A DNA stretch of 64,000 nucleotides from GCA-958296115 sp965222445 (GCA_965222445.1 CBDCTY010000001.1:930001-994000); one strand, 5' to 3'. Numbered from the stretch's first letter, positions 14,837-24,611 are shown. Notes: generated by a model from the sequence alone, not told the origin. A program made the numbers and translations.

Positions 14837-16147
14837 TTAAATGTCGCCCTCGGCCCTCAGCGCCGCCAGGGCCCGCTCAAAGGCCTCCGCCGTGCGGTCG
14901 ACCTCATCCTCGGTGTGGACCGCGGACACCATGAAGCCTATGCCGCCCATCATGTCCACTCCCTCGTTCAGCATCGCCAGCTTGAGGTTGCCAGCCTGGC
15001 CGGCAGTCGCCTCGGCCAGCGTGTCGTGGGACACCGTAGAGATCTCCTCGTCCTCGGCTTCGACGCCGAGCGCCACGTGGACGACCGACGCGAGTCCATG
15101 GACCTGGCCCGTCACCTCCATCCTGTTGAGCGAGTCACGGAGCCCCGACTTCAGACGTGCGGCCATCGCGTCCGCCCGGTCGTTGATCGGCTCCTGCGCG
15201 ATCTTGCGGAGCGTGGCAATTCCGGCGGTGGCCGACACGGGATTGGCGTTGAACGTGCCCGGGTGGGCAAGACGCGCCTCGCCTGCGTCTCCCATCTGCT
15301 CCAGGATGTCCGCCCGGCCCGCAACTGCGCCGCCCGGAAGGCCGCCCGCCACTATCTTGGCCATGGTCGTCATGTCGGGCATGATCCCAAACCGCCCCTG
15401 CGCGCCTCCCCGCGACATCCGGAAGCCGCAGATCACCTCGTCCATGATCATGATCACGCCGTGCTTCGCGGTGACCTCGCGTACGCCCTCCAGGAAGCCC
15501 GGATTGGCCACGGGGAACTGCCCCCAGTGGCCGCCCGTCGGCTCCATTATCACGGCCGCAACGTCGTCGTCCCTTTCCAGCAGCTCGCGCAGGGCGTCCA
15601 CGTCCGGCTCGATGACGACCACGGTGGACATCGTCTCCTCGGGGATGCCGACCTGCGTGTTGATACCCGACTCCATGGAGACGTAGTCGTGCCAGCCGTG
15701 GAAGTGCTCGCGGAACTTCACCAGCCTCTTCCTGCCCGTGAACCCACGCGCCAGCCGAAGCGCCAGCAGCGTCGATTCGGTACCCGAGGCGGTGAACCTA
15801 ACCCTCTCGGCGCACGGGATCAGGTCCTTAACCAGCCGGGCCCACTCGATCTCCAGCTCGGACGTGGTGCCCATGTGGGTGCCCTGGGCCAGGCGTTTCG
15901 TCACGGCTTCCGTGACCTCCGGGTGGGCATGGCCGAGCATCAGGGCACCGAACCCCATCATGTAGTCGATCAGCTCGTTGCCGTCCACGTCCCGCTTCGT
16001 GCCCCCGCTGCCCTCCGACACGAACAGGGGGAATGGCTTGACTATCCTCGACTGGTGGCCTCCGCCCGGGATCAACCCCGCGGCGCTTTCGTACGCCTTC
16101 CGGGACCCACGGAACTTCTGCTCGTACCGCTCCAAGATGGTCGCCAT
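14837..16147 (-). CDS. Glutamate-1-semialdehyde aminomutase-like class III aminotransferase
   Basis: A 436-residue PLP enzyme with the complete class III set: RFTASGTESTLLALRLAR (phosphate-binding), HFHGWHDYVS (the GSA-family GxYHGW-like segment), VIMIMDEVICGFRMSRGG with the cofactor Asp, and MTTMAKIVAGGLPGGAVAG with the Schiff-base Lys. Family members move or transfer amino groups. True HemL normally sits with heme genes. Here the neighbours are a dehydrogenase and a Nudix gene, so it may be one of the many HemL-like paralogues acting on other amino ketones. Confidence 0.85.
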   Translation of the reverse strand: MATILERYEQKFRGSRKAYESAAGLIPGGGHQSRIVKPFPLFVSEGSGGTKRDVDGNELIDYMMGFGALMLGHAHPEVTEAVTKRLAQGTHMGTTSELEIEWARLVKDLIPCAERVRFTASGTESTLLALRLARGFTGRKRLVKFREHFHGWHDYVSMESGINTQVGIPEETMSTVVVIEPDVDALRELLERDDDVAAVIMEPTGGHWGQFPVANPGFLEGVREVTAKHGVIMIMDEVICGFRMSRGGAQGRFGIMPDMTTMAKIVAGGLPGGAVAGRADILEQMGDAGEARLAHPGTFNANPVSATAGIATLRKIAQEPINDRADAMAARLKSGLRDSLNRMEVTGQVHGLASVVHVALGVEAEDEEISTVSHDTLAEATAGQAGNLKLAMLNEGVDMMGGIGFMVSAVHTEDEVDRTAEAFERALAALRAEGDI

Positions 16148-16287
16148 AGCCGGACCTCGCCAGTGAGAGTGGCCCTGATTCGGGCGGCCTGATTGTACAT
16201 CAACCCAGCGCCGCGGTGCTCTTTGACCGGAGAGAGGCCGCGCTAATATACTTCGCTCGGAAATTCAGAAGGATTCGGAGCATCTCC

Positions 16288-17067
16288 ATGGAAGCCTTCG
16301 AGGCCACGACCAACCCGTTCGGCGGCATCATCCCCAAGCCATCGGCCCTGCCGCGCGAGCCAGATACGTTCGAGGGGGGGCTGCGGAAGTCTCTGGACTC
16401 GTGGCGCACCGGCGGCTACAAGGTCGTGTGGCTCGAGCTCCACATCAACAGGGCGGCCCTGGTCCCAATCGCAGTGGGCCACGGGTTCGAGTACCACCAC
16501 AGCGGCGAGAACTACCTGATGCTCACCAAGCGCCTTGTCGAAAACGCGTTCATCCCGCCGTACGCATCCCACTATATCGGCGCGGGCGGGGTCGCGATCA
16601 ACGACAGGGACGAGCTGCTGGTGGTGCACGAGAAGGGCAGAAGATCAGGCCCGCCCTTCTACAAGCTACCGGGCGGCGCGCTCCATGCGGGCGAGCACCT
16701 GGTCGACGGCGTAGTCAGGGAGGTGTTCGAGGAGACCGGGATCGAGACCCGGTTCGTGTCGCTCGCCTGCTTCAGGAACCAGCACGGCTACCGCTACGAC
16801 AAGTCAGACATCTACTTCGTGTGCCGCCTCGAACCCCTCAGCCACGAGATCACCAAGCAGGAGGACGAGATCGAAGACTGCATCTGGATGCCCCTCGACG
16901 AGTACTACAACGCCGAGAGCGTCAGCTTCTTCAACAAGCTCGTGGTCCGCGCCGCCGTCGAGAGCCCGGGAGTCATCCCCACCGAGATCGAGGGCTACCG
17001 CAACCCCGAAACGGTCGAGGTGTTCATGCCCAGCGGCACCGTGGAGCTATTCCCCGGCTCGCCTTAA
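16288..17067 (+). CDS. Nudix hydrolase with N-terminal pre-Nudix domain
   Basis: The 259-residue protein has an N-terminal region (SLDSWRTGGYKVVWLELHI...LVPIAVGHGFEYHH..NYLML) matching the pre-Nudix domain of the plant NUDT2/10 and animal NUDT6 group. A canonical Nudix box follows (GGALHAGEHLVDGVVREVFEETGIE), whose acidic residues bind Mg2+. These enzymes hydrolyse nucleoside diphosphates linked to another moiety, such as NADH or ADP-ribose. ATG 16288 is preferred over in-frame codons from 16216 because similarity begins near here. Confidence 0.85.
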   Translation: MEAFEATTNPFGGIIPKPSALPREPDTFEGGLRKSLDSWRTGGYKVVWLELHINRAALVPIAVGHGFEYHHSGENYLMLTKRLVENAFIPPYASHYIGAGGVAINDRDELLVVHEKGRRSGPPFYKLPGGALHAGEHLVDGVVREVFEETGIETRFVSLACFRNQHGYRYDKSDIYFVCRLEPLSHEITKQEDEIEDCIWMPLDEYYNAESVSFFNKLVVRAAVESPGVIPTEIEGYRNPETVEVFMPSGTVELFPGSP

Positions 17068-17280
17068 GGATTGTCCTGTCTCAACGTTTGGAGGTTGTGG
17101 CCCGTGAACAGATACAATTCAACCCACATTTCCCATATCAAGCCTGCAGGGCTTACCGCAATCAGCAACAAAACTGCCCGATGTAGCCGAATAGCAGAGC
17201 ACAGTGGTTATCATGAGTGCTAGACTGGTCGTGATCGACTACTTTAGCTCTTGATAACGTACTGTCCTCGGAGGCACCCA

Positions 17281-18615
17281 ATGGGTGAAAGCACAAACGC
17301 CCGCGCCAAGCTCCGTTTCGACCGCCGTATACGGTTGGAGTTTCGCGGCGCTACCATCACCTCGAACGCCGGACTGCTGGCCTGTCGCGAGTTGGACGAT
17401 GCACTGGGACTGACGGAGACGGCGAGTGAGTGTCTGCAGGAGAGTCGGGGCGGTCGCAACGTGCAGCACCGATTGGTGGGCCTTCTCAGGCAGTCGGTGT
17501 ACAGTCGTCTGGCGGGCTACGAGGATACCAACGACGCTGAACGGCTGGCCCAGGACCCGACGATGCGGATCATCGTTGGACGGCGAGGTGGTCCTGAGAG
17601 ACCGGCCGCCAGCACCAACACCATGAGCCGGTTCGAGACCGAGGTGCTTACCCAAGACGGCAATGTCGAAGGGTTGGGCCGAGTGAACGCTAAGTGGGTG
17701 GACCGGGCGATGACGCACACAGCGCACCGGCGGGTGATCTTGGACATGGACAGTTCGGAGAGTCCGGTACATGGAGAACAGGAGGGAGCGTCGTACAACG
17801 GTCACTTTGGGAGCACGTGCTATCACCCTTTGTTCGTGTTCAACCAGTTCGGTGACTGCGAGGGGGCGATGCTCCGTGCGGGGAACGTACATAGCGCGCA
17901 CAGGTGGCGTGATGTATTGGATCCGATCCTGTCCCGCTACGGGGCGACAGGAGTGCGGCGGTACTTTCGTGCCGATGCCGCATTCGCTAAGCCGGACATC
18001 TATGAGTACCTCGAGGAGCGGCATGTCCTTTACGCTATAAGACTCCCCGGCAACGAGGTGCTGCAACGGGAGATCGTCCCTCTGCTCAGGAGGCCGGTGG
18101 GCAGGCCGCCGAAGCGTCCAGTGATCCTATACGACGACTTCTGGTATTGTGCCGGGAGTTGGGAGCGCGCACGGCGGGTGGTGGCGAAGGTGGAGTGGCA
18201 TAGGGGAGAGCTGTTCCCTCGGGTGGGCTTCATCGTCACGAACATGACGGCTGGCCCCGAAGGAGTGGTGCGATTCTACAATGGTCGCGGGACAGCCGAG
18301 CAGTGGATCAAGGAGGGTAAGTACGCCCTGAACTGGACTCGGCTGTCGTGCCATCGGTTCGTGGCCAACCGGGTGCGTCTGTCTCTGTTCGTCCTGGCGT
18401 ACAACCTTGGGAACTTCCTTCGCCGGCTGTGTCTGCCCAAGGCGGTCAAGCACTGGTCGCTGCGGAGCGTGCAGGTGAAGCTGATCAAGATGGGAGGCCG
18501 TCTGGTGCGGCACTCCCGGTGGTTGATCTTTCAGTTGTCCGAGGTGTCGGTTCCTCGACGGTTGTTCCAGGGAGTGTTGGATCGTATCGGCCGGTTATCG
18601 CCGGCCCCAAGCTGA
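17281..18615 (+). mobile_element. IS1380-family transposase
   Basis: The 444-residue product is a full-length IS1380-type DDE transposase: an N-terminal NARAKLRFDRRIRLEFRG and SNAGLLACRELDDALGL, a first catalytic Asp in VILDMDSSESPVHGEQEG, a second in RYFRADAAFAKPDIYEYLE, and the Glu near YNGRGTAEQWIKEGK. The frame is intact, so it may be functional. I could not find convincing terminal inverted repeats or a 4-bp duplication in the flanks (17068-17280 and 18616-18777). The element edges are therefore undefined. Confidence 0.9.
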
Positions 18616-18777
18616 GGGAGAATGCAACCACGATCTTGTCAAGAGGGAGAGCGCTCCAGGGAGTCGGCTTGTCTTCAATACGCTTTCACCCCATTGGCGG
18701 GGGCCCGAAGACGACAAAGATGGACAAGAAACATGGTTCACGGCAAGAATCGCATCCCTTATCGGATTGACCGGAGA

Positions 18778-18807
18778 TTGACTGGCCTTGCAGGACCTGA
18801 CTATGAT
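18778..18807 (+). promoter_or_regulatory. Probable promoter of the secreted protease gene
   Basis: TTGACT (18778-18783), an 18-base spacer, and TATGAT (18802-18807). A start near 18814 would exclude the earlier in-frame codons and supports ATG 18854. Confidence 0.5.
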
Positions 18808-18853
18808 GCTCCCATCTCGTTTGGGCTGCCCCTTGAGCCTGAAGACTCCCAAT

Positions 18854-20602
18854 ATGGGAAATCCCGGTTCAAAGCCAGCTATTATCTTGGCCGTCTTGCT
18901 CTTAGCTCTTACTCTGTCCGCTTGCGACAAAGAGGCATCCCCCTCCACCTCGGGCTTGGAGGCGATGGTCCAGACCGCTGTAGCACAAGCACAGCCCACC
19001 GAAACACCGACACCCACGCCGGACGTGGAGGCGACGGTCACAGCACGTATCTTCGCCACTCTCACTGCCATACCGACTCCAGCTCCCACCAATACACCAC
19101 CCCCGACTCTGACGAATACCCCCGCACCCACGGCCACGCCGACTCCGATGGACACCCCGACTCCGATTCCAACAGCAACGCCGACTCCGACGGACACCCC
19201 GACTCTAACTCCAACAGTAATGCTGACTCCGACGGACACCCCGACTCCAACTACGACAGCAATGCTGATTCCGACGGATACCCCGACTCCGACAGTAATG
19301 CCGACTCCGACGAGCACCCCGACTTCGATTCCAACAGCAATGCCGACTCCTACGGATACCCCGACTCCGACTGCGACAGTAATGCCGACTCCGACGGGCA
19401 CCCCGACTCCGATTCCAACGGCAATGCCGACTCCGACGGACACCACAGAGGCATCGGTTGCCGACATCGTTGTCGCTGCTCGGTCGGCAGTCGTGTTCAT
19501 CGAAGGTAATGCTGGTACAGGATCGGGGTTTTTCGTTGACCCTTCGGGTTACATCCTGACGAATGCACACGTCCTCGAGGGGTCTTGGCAGTTAACGGTC
19601 GTGCTCGACCACGGCGCTCGGTTTGCGCCGCGTGTAGTCATGACCGATACCGAGAGGGATATTGCTCTGCTGAAAGTCACTTCCACGCATCAGTGGCCGT
19701 CGCTTTCCTTTGCTACAACGGCGCACACAGGAGAGGCAGTCATGGCTCTCGGCTATCCCCATAGTCACACGCTTGGGTCAGACAGCATGACGGTCACGAC
19801 AGGTATAATATCGGCCTTCCGCACCTATGGGGACGTCAACTACGTACAGACTGACGCGGCTGTGAACCCCGGCAACAGCGGAGGGCCTCTGCTGAATCTC
19901 AAGGGTGAAGTCGTCGGCATGAACACATTAGGAGTGCGGAAAGATATCTCAGAAGGACTCAACCTCGCGATTAAGTACGACATCTTGTCCAGCCGCCTCC
20001 CGTTCATGATGTCAATAATACCCACGCTTGTGGACACACCCACACCATCTCCAACCCCCGACGAACTGGAAGACGCCATAAGACGTATAGTGGGAGACTT
20101 CGGCCCTGTGGATGGTTCCATCGAACACGACCTCGACGATGGAAAGATTGATGTTTTCGCAAGTGACGTTTCAATAGCAGACGGAACGATAGAGGCCCGC
20201 TTCTTCAACCCTTTTCCTGCTCACACGGGCAATTGGAGTAGCGGCTTTATATTCCGAACGAACTATCCCGTATTTCACGGCGTCTTCATAGACGATAACG
20301 GTTCTTGGTACCACTATCTGCGCGCTGAGGATAACGGAGGCAACGATCAACTCCTGTCCTCCAGTTACTCTAACTACATAAACACTGGGTCCACCGACAG
20401 CAACCACATTCGCATCATCGCTATCGGGGCGGAAGGTTCCCTGTTCATAAACGGATACTACACTGCCAAACTGAATCTTGAAGGGTTGCTAGAGGAGGGA
20501 GGGGTAGGGGCTGTGGGTCAGTACTTCGCGGGCCACGGCATTACGGGCAAATCCACGCGATTCGAAGACTTCACGATCCGCTCGATCACAGACTCTCAAT
20601 AG
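18854..20602 (+). CDS. Secreted trypsin-like serine protease lipoprotein with Thr/Pro repeat stalk and lectin-like C-terminus
   Basis: From ATG 18854 the 582-residue product begins with a lipoprotein signal (hydrophobic ILAVLLLALTLSAC, Cys about residue 24). Next comes an extended Thr/Pro-rich stalk of about 130 residues made of 14-residue units (19139-19442). The DegP/HtrA-like catalytic domain follows: His in LTNAHVLEG, Asp in TDTERDIALLKV, Ser in VNPGNSGGPLL. No PDZ domain follows. After a second short TPTPSPTP linker, the last ~180 residues (SGFIFRTNYP, GSWYHYLRAED, FEDFTIRSI) look like a beta-sandwich of concanavalin type. It probably acts at the cell surface. Confidence 0.8.
   Translation: MGNPGSKPAIILAVLLLALTLSACDKEASPSTSGLEAMVQTAVAQAQPTETPTPTPDVEATVTARIFATLTAIPTPAPTNTPPPTLTNTPAPTATPTPMDTPTPIPTATPTPTDTPTLTPTVMLTPTDTPTPTTTAMLIPTDTPTPTVMPTPTSTPTSIPTAMPTPTDTPTPTATVMPTPTGTPTPIPTAMPTPTDTTEASVADIVVAARSAVVFIEGNAGTGSGFFVDPSGYILTNAHVLEGSWQLTVVLDHGARFAPRVVMTDTERDIALLKVTSTHQWPSLSFATTAHTGEAVMALGYPHSHTLGSDSMTVTTGIISAFRTYGDVNYVQTDAAVNPGNSGGPLLNLKGEVVGMNTLGVRKDISEGLNLAIKYDILSSRLPFMMSIIPTLVDTPTPSPTPDELEDAIRRIVGDFGPVDGSIEHDLDDGKIDVFASDVSIADGTIEARFFNPFPAHTGNWSSGFIFRTNYPVFHGVFIDDNGSWYHYLRAEDNGGNDQLLSSSYSNYINTGSTDSNHIRIIAIGAEGSLFINGYYTAKLNLEGLLEEGGVGAVGQYFAGHGITGKSTRFEDFTIRSITDSQ
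19139..19442 (+). repeat. In-gene minisatellite of ~42-bp units
   Basis: About seven imperfect units of CCGACTCCGACGGACACC-type sequence encode the TPTPxPTxMPTPTD stalk. One unit is six bases shorter. Length variation between strains is expected. Confidence 0.75.
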
Positions 20603-20643
20603 CCGGCTACGCGACCTCTGACCGTCGAATTGTCAAGCACTTG

Positions 20644-21639
20644 CTACCGCACTTTCTCGACGCGGGCGACCGTGTACTGGGCCTCCTCTTCGACGCCCTC
20701 GTCCTCCCGGCCCACGCACTTGATGTACTCGACCGTGCCGCTCAGCTCTACCGCGACCGTGTAGACCACGGGCTTGCCGTCCGCGCTCGATGTCTCGACG
20801 CGTACCTGAGCGCCCTCGACTCCGTTGCTGGACAGGACTGCCTCCACCGAGATCGGCCGTCCGGCGATGCCCCATCCCTCGCGCATGAGCACCTCGCCCT
20901 CGGCGACCATCTCGAAGGGAGAGTCCAGCCCCACGAGGCCCCGGTAGTTCGCCTCGAGATCGGATGGAGGGCGCTCGTGGAAGACCAGGGGGCCCACCTG
21001 CTCGGGCCTGAGTCGCACCCAGTTGCGCCCCGATGGCATATCGATCAGGTTGGGAGCAAGCCTGTGCCCGCCCAGGTGGCTCACCTGCCAGACGCGCATC
21101 CGGCCTCCTAGCCTGGGCGCCTGGCGCTGGCGCAGCTCCTCGTAGACGGGGAACCCCATAGAGGCGCAGCACTTGTCCCGGGAGCCGTGGGTGCAGACGA
21201 GCATGTCCCGCACGCCGTTTGTCTCGCGGCGCCATCGAGCGAACTGGCCCAGGTCCTTGCGGTCGACGAGCAGCGCCGCGGCAAGGTCGCCCAAGCCTTC
21301 GGTGGGGACCAGGTACTCCTCACGCTCGAACACCGTGAATGGGCCGTCCGGGCGCGAGAAGAGCATCACCGTCGTGTGCCCCTCAGCGGAGTACTCGCGG
21401 TCGGGGCTGACGCACTGCAACCGCACGTCGCGGCCGGCATCCTCGGCGCGGGCCGCCGCGTCCCTGACGGCCTCCGGGAAGTGGGGCGTGTCCGGCACGT
21501 CGGAATGCCAGGGCCTCGGCAGCTCGAACACCAGGCACCGCTTCCAGCTTGGCGCAGACCCCGCCGGGCGCTCTCCCTCCTCCAGGGAGTACATCGAGCA
21601 GAGTGGGCTTCTGGCTTCGCGTACTGTGTCTGTGACCAA
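20644..21639 (-). CDS. Sucrase/ferredoxin-like family protein (thioredoxin-like Fe-S fold)
   Basis: The 331-residue product matches the Apd1/AIM32-type sucrase/ferredoxin-like family. An N-terminal region with a lone Cys precedes a thioredoxin-like [2Fe-2S] domain with LVCTHGSRDKCCASMGFPVY (Cys ligands) and VSHLGGHRLAPNLIDMPSG, the diagnostic HxGGH motif with ligand histidines. Relatives bind a 2Fe-2S cluster and are implicated in redox homeostasis. The C-terminal 120 residues have a beta-rich region not obviously typical of the family. The gene is monocistronic. Confidence 0.8.
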   Translation of the reverse strand: MVTDTVREARSPLCSMYSLEEGERPAGSAPSWKRCLVFELPRPWHSDVPDTPHFPEAVRDAAARAEDAGRDVRLQCVSPDREYSAEGHTTVMLFSRPDGPFTVFEREEYLVPTEGLGDLAAALLVDRKDLGQFARWRRETNGVRDMLVCTHGSRDKCCASMGFPVYEELRQRQAPRLGGRMRVWQVSHLGGHRLAPNLIDMPSGRNWVRLRPEQVGPLVFHERPPSDLEANYRGLVGLDSPFEMVAEGEVLMREGWGIAGRPISVEAVLSSNGVEGAQVRVETSSADGKPVVYTVAVELSGTVEYIKCVGREDEGVEEEAQYTVARVEKVR

Positions 21640-21810
21640 ATTGAATCCTCCGACTACTCGATAGTTGTTCCGTTGACATGGGCCGGATTGACAAGACGAA
21701 GGGCGGTTGACATACTATCATGGATCAAACCCCTCGGATTGCGGTGCAACCCGAGGCAATCAACCCATGAGGTTGCGTCTGCGCAACCTCATTCTTCTTT
21801 ATTCTTTCGG

Positions 21811-21996
21811 CTAGGCCGTCCTCCAGCAGTGCGATAGATGGGCTTGATCTAGGTCGATCACTCTGTCTGCAACATCTCGCAGACGCTTGGAGGTGTTCTG
21901 CCCAAGCAGGGCCACCTCAACGTGCTGGCCATTGTTCTTCACAGCCTGCAGGGCATCTTCAACAGTCACTGTCGCCAATAAGACGTGAGCCGGTCG
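21811..21996 (-). pseudogene. Orphan C-terminal gene fragment
   Basis: About 60 codons (VTVEDALQAVKNNGQHVEV, then ALLGQNTSKRLRDVADRVID) read as genuine protein on the minus strand but have no start or N-terminal domain upstream. Further upstream the frame is antisense to the SDR gene. The pattern resembles the C-terminus of cobyrinic-acid adenosyltransferases (VVLTGR..ADLVTEM), but that is a weak resemblance. The flanks 21640-21810 and 21997-22060 contain nothing else I can identify. Confidence 0.3.
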
Positions 21997-22060
21997 GGCG
22001 AGCCTGCCCGCTTGAATATCCCAGCGCCGGGGGCTATCCTTTGGGCGTCCTTCGGAGGGG

Positions 22061-22792
22061 GTGACCTTGAGAGTCCTGGTGACCAATGGCGGGACGCGCC
22101 TGAGCCGGATCGTCGCGAGCGCGCTGTCCGGCGAGCACGATGTCAGGCTTACCGACCGCTCGTCGCTTGTGGACGCTCCCGACGGCGTGGAGCTCGTTCG
22201 CTCCGACCTGGGCCACGGAGAGGCGACGAACGACCTCGTTCGTGGCATGGACGCCATCGTCCACTCTGGCGAGCCTGACTCGAGCGCTTCCGTCTCCGAC
22301 CGGCTCGACGACGCCATGCGATGCACCTACAACCTGCTGTGGGCCGCCTCCGAGGAGGGGGTGCCGCGCCTGGTCTACCTCAGCTCCCTCTCGGTGATGC
22401 GCGGGTACCCCGAGAACCACACCATTACGGAGCGGTGGCGGCCTAGGCCTGGAACGGACGTGTCCGCCCTCTGCTACCACTTCGGCGAGTACGTCTGCCG
22501 CGAGTTCGGGCGCGACGGCAGGGTGGACTCAGTATGCCTCCGCCTCGGCGATCTGGTCGAGGACGGCGGTACGGCCGCCTCCACCTCGGCCCTCTACCCG
22601 CGCGACGCCGCACAGGCCGTCGAGAAGGCGCTGGCGCTCACCGACGCCGAGAAGGAGCCCGTATACGGGGCGCCCGTCGTGAGGCCCACCTGGAGCGTCT
22701 TCCACATCCAGTCCGCCGTTCCCAACGCCCGGTACATGCTGAAGACGGCCGAAGAGTTCCTGGGATACAGGCCCTCGGAGCATTCACTCTAA
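22061..22792 (+). CDS. NAD-dependent epimerase/dehydratase-like SDR protein
   Basis: A 243-residue extended-SDR protein with a GTG start preceded by GGAGGGG. The N-terminal Rossmann strand is LRVLVTNGGTRLSRIV, with a degenerate glycine motif. The SS of LVYLSSLSVMRG is at the catalytic Ser position. The usual Tyr-x3-Lys reads YHFGEYVCREF, so the Lys is replaced by Glu. Together with the short length this suggests a binding or altered-chemistry member. It is followed after 19 bases by a large unknown gene and is probably co-transcribed with it. Confidence 0.65.
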   Translation: MTLRVLVTNGGTRLSRIVASALSGEHDVRLTDRSSLVDAPDGVELVRSDLGHGEATNDLVRGMDAIVHSGEPDSSASVSDRLDDAMRCTYNLLWAASEEGVPRLVYLSSLSVMRGYPENHTITERWRPRPGTDVSALCYHFGEYVCREFGRDGRVDSVCLRLGDLVEDGGTAASTSALYPRDAAQAVEKALALTDAEKEPVYGAPVVRPTWSVFHIQSAVPNARYMLKTAEEFLGYRPSEHSL

Positions 22793-22811
22793 CCCTGACG
22801 GCGCACCAGAA

Positions 22812-24434
22812 GTGTCTGGGCCGGACGACAATCGCCAGAGACGCGAGGCGGCGCAGGCCTTTGCAGCCGAAGTGGGCGCTGACCTGCCCCAGCACGTAGT
22901 CCGCCAATGGCGCTCCCAGATCGACGACGGCCGCGTAAACCCTGGAGACGCGGCAGCCTTGGCCAGCCAATTGCGCGAGGCCGTCCGGCGGCTGCTGGAG
23001 CACATGCAATCGGGCGCCGACGACCAGGTCTCGCAGACCGACGTCCATGAGAAGTATGCGCCGGTGCTCCTCGCCGAGGACGTCCCGAACGCCGTCGAGG
23101 TCGCCATCCTGATCGAGTCGATAGACATCAGGCTCGACCTGGAGTTCGCTGCGCCCCTGCTGACGCTCGGTCCGGACGAGGCGTCACACAGACTGAGGCG
23201 GCTAAAGGAGTGGATGGGCAGGACGTACATATACGACGTGATCGTCACACCGGCGCTGGCCGAATTCCTGGCCCGGCCCGGCGACTTCGAGTCGAAGCTG
23301 GTCCATCTCGATGAGCTCGTCGATCAGACCGTACGCGGCGGGTTCGTTGCCGGCAACCCTCTGCAGCGTGACCTCGAGTACCAGAAGTTCTCCCACGAAT
23401 ACGCCCGCCTGTATGGCACCAACCGGCGGCTGCCCTACGTCAATGAGCCTCCCACCGCACTCTACCGGAAGTTCGTCGAGCTGCCGGAGCTGGACCACGA
23501 CCACCGCGGGACGTGGCGTCTCGACGGGCAGCATCTGCGGGAGGTGAAGCGCGCCGGACACGAGGCGGCTGAGTTCCTGCGGTTCCTGCGGCGCTTCCGC
23601 GCAGGCACGTCCAGGCCGATCGTGGTGGTCGGGAACAACCGCTACGGCCGCCAGTGGATCGTCGAGCCGCTCGAGGAGCTCCTTCGGGAAGGCTTCGCGC
23701 TCCGGTACGACGGTGTGCCCTCTCACATGTCGACTCGGCTCTCCGTGGCGTCCGCGCGCAACTTCGAGCAGTCGGCGGACAACACCGGCCCGTGGACCTC
23801 GGACGCATTTCCTATGGAATTCGTGCGCGAGATGGACCGGGACATGCCCCACATCGTCGTGGCCGACGCCAAGAGCAGGTACAAGTACGACGGCACGATG
23901 ATGCTGTCCAGGGCAGCCAAGACCTACGCGAACTGGGTCGCGGCCTTCAACTTCGTGCGGGCCGAGGGGCGCGTCGACGCCTTCCAGCACAAGAGCTGTC
24001 TGCCTCCGGACCACCTGAGGCGGCTGGTGCACTGGTACGAGTTCGTCAGGGTCCGGAGGCAACTCGCGGAGTGGGTCACCCCGGGCTCCACATACAGCGT
24101 GGGCCTGTGGGCGCCCCAGACCACCGACACGGCCCAGCTTGGCGAGCTCCTCGTCCCGTTCCGTCCGCCCGAGCTGGACACGGACAGGCCTCAGGTCGTG
24201 CTGGCAAACCCGGTCGTGTACGACGACGCCGCGCTACCCGACGAGCTCCATGGAACCACGCCGTACTACCTCGACGGCCCCGAGAAGTACGTCAAGGAGG
24301 AGATCGTCTTCGGCTTTGGGCCCTACGGCTTCCAGCCCGCGGTGAAGGGGACGATGACCTCCACCTTCGTTGCCGCCCTGCAGCGGGCAATCACGGCAGA
24401 GGCGATGGCTCTCACTGCGGGGGACACGGAGTAG
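22812..24434 (+). CDS. Uncharacterised 540-residue protein
   Basis: I do not recognise the family. The protein starts with GTG. Its N-terminal ~120 residues are helical and charged. The middle contains RPIVVVGNNRYGRQWIVEPL and PHIVVADAKSRYKYDG, whose spacing suggests alternating strands and loops with a conserved DAKSR. The C-terminus has PQVVLANPVVYDDAALP and EEIVFGFGPYGF. No signal peptide or membrane segment is seen. It lies 19 bases behind the SDR gene. The codon usage matches the neighbours and there is no sign of decay, so it is likely expressed. An enzymatic role is possible but not demonstrated. Confidence 0.7.
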   Translation: MSGPDDNRQRREAAQAFAAEVGADLPQHVVRQWRSQIDDGRVNPGDAAALASQLREAVRRLLEHMQSGADDQVSQTDVHEKYAPVLLAEDVPNAVEVAILIESIDIRLDLEFAAPLLTLGPDEASHRLRRLKEWMGRTYIYDVIVTPALAEFLARPGDFESKLVHLDELVDQTVRGGFVAGNPLQRDLEYQKFSHEYARLYGTNRRLPYVNEPPTALYRKFVELPELDHDHRGTWRLDGQHLREVKRAGHEAAEFLRFLRRFRAGTSRPIVVVGNNRYGRQWIVEPLEELLREGFALRYDGVPSHMSTRLSVASARNFEQSADNTGPWTSDAFPMEFVREMDRDMPHIVVADAKSRYKYDGTMMLSRAAKTYANWVAAFNFVRAEGRVDAFQHKSCLPPDHLRRLVHWYEFVRVRRQLAEWVTPGSTYSVGLWAPQTTDTAQLGELLVPFRPPELDTDRPQVVLANPVVYDDAALPDELHGTTPYYLDGPEKYVKEEIVFGFGPYGFQPAVKGTMTSTFVAALQRAITAEAMALTAGDTE

Positions 24435-24491
24435 CCCCCATGCTGAGGCGGAGGGGGATTCTGCTACACTCTTGCCCGTCGGTGTGGCGGA

Positions 24492-24578
24492 CTACGAGCC
24501 GCGGAGAGCCAACACCATCATTACGACGACGGCGGGTACGACGATCATCCACAGCAGTTGGCGCGGAGATATCTTCAT
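24492..24578 (-). CDS. Putative 28-residue single-span membrane peptide
   Basis: ATG 24578 opens MKISPRQLLWMIVVPAVVVM followed by MVLALRGS and a stop: a short basic N-terminus, one hydrophobic span of about 17 residues and a basic end. TACAAT lies about 17 bases before the ATG with no ribosome site, so a leaderless mRNA is possible. It fills the gap between convergent gene ends. The pattern is convincing, but the size makes chance possible. Confidence 0.4.
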   Translation of the reverse strand: MKISPRQLLWMIVVPAVVVMMVLALRGS

Positions 24579-24611
24579 GTCTGTGGCCGCGTCGGATTGT
24601 AGCACGCGGCC

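Noticed and set aside
14837..16147. Calling the aminotransferase hemL outright
   Set aside because: The class III motifs fit, but there are no neighbouring heme genes and many HemL-like paralogues act on other substrates.
17068..18777. Exact ends and target duplication of the IS1380 element
   Set aside because: No inverted repeat pair or 4-bp direct repeat convincing by eye could be found around the transposase.
18595..19500. A glycine/valine-repeat protein on the minus strand (VGVGIAVGIGVGV type)
   Set aside because: It is the complement of the Thr/Pro repeat stalk of the secreted protease; the plus-strand frame has signal peptide and catalytic triad.
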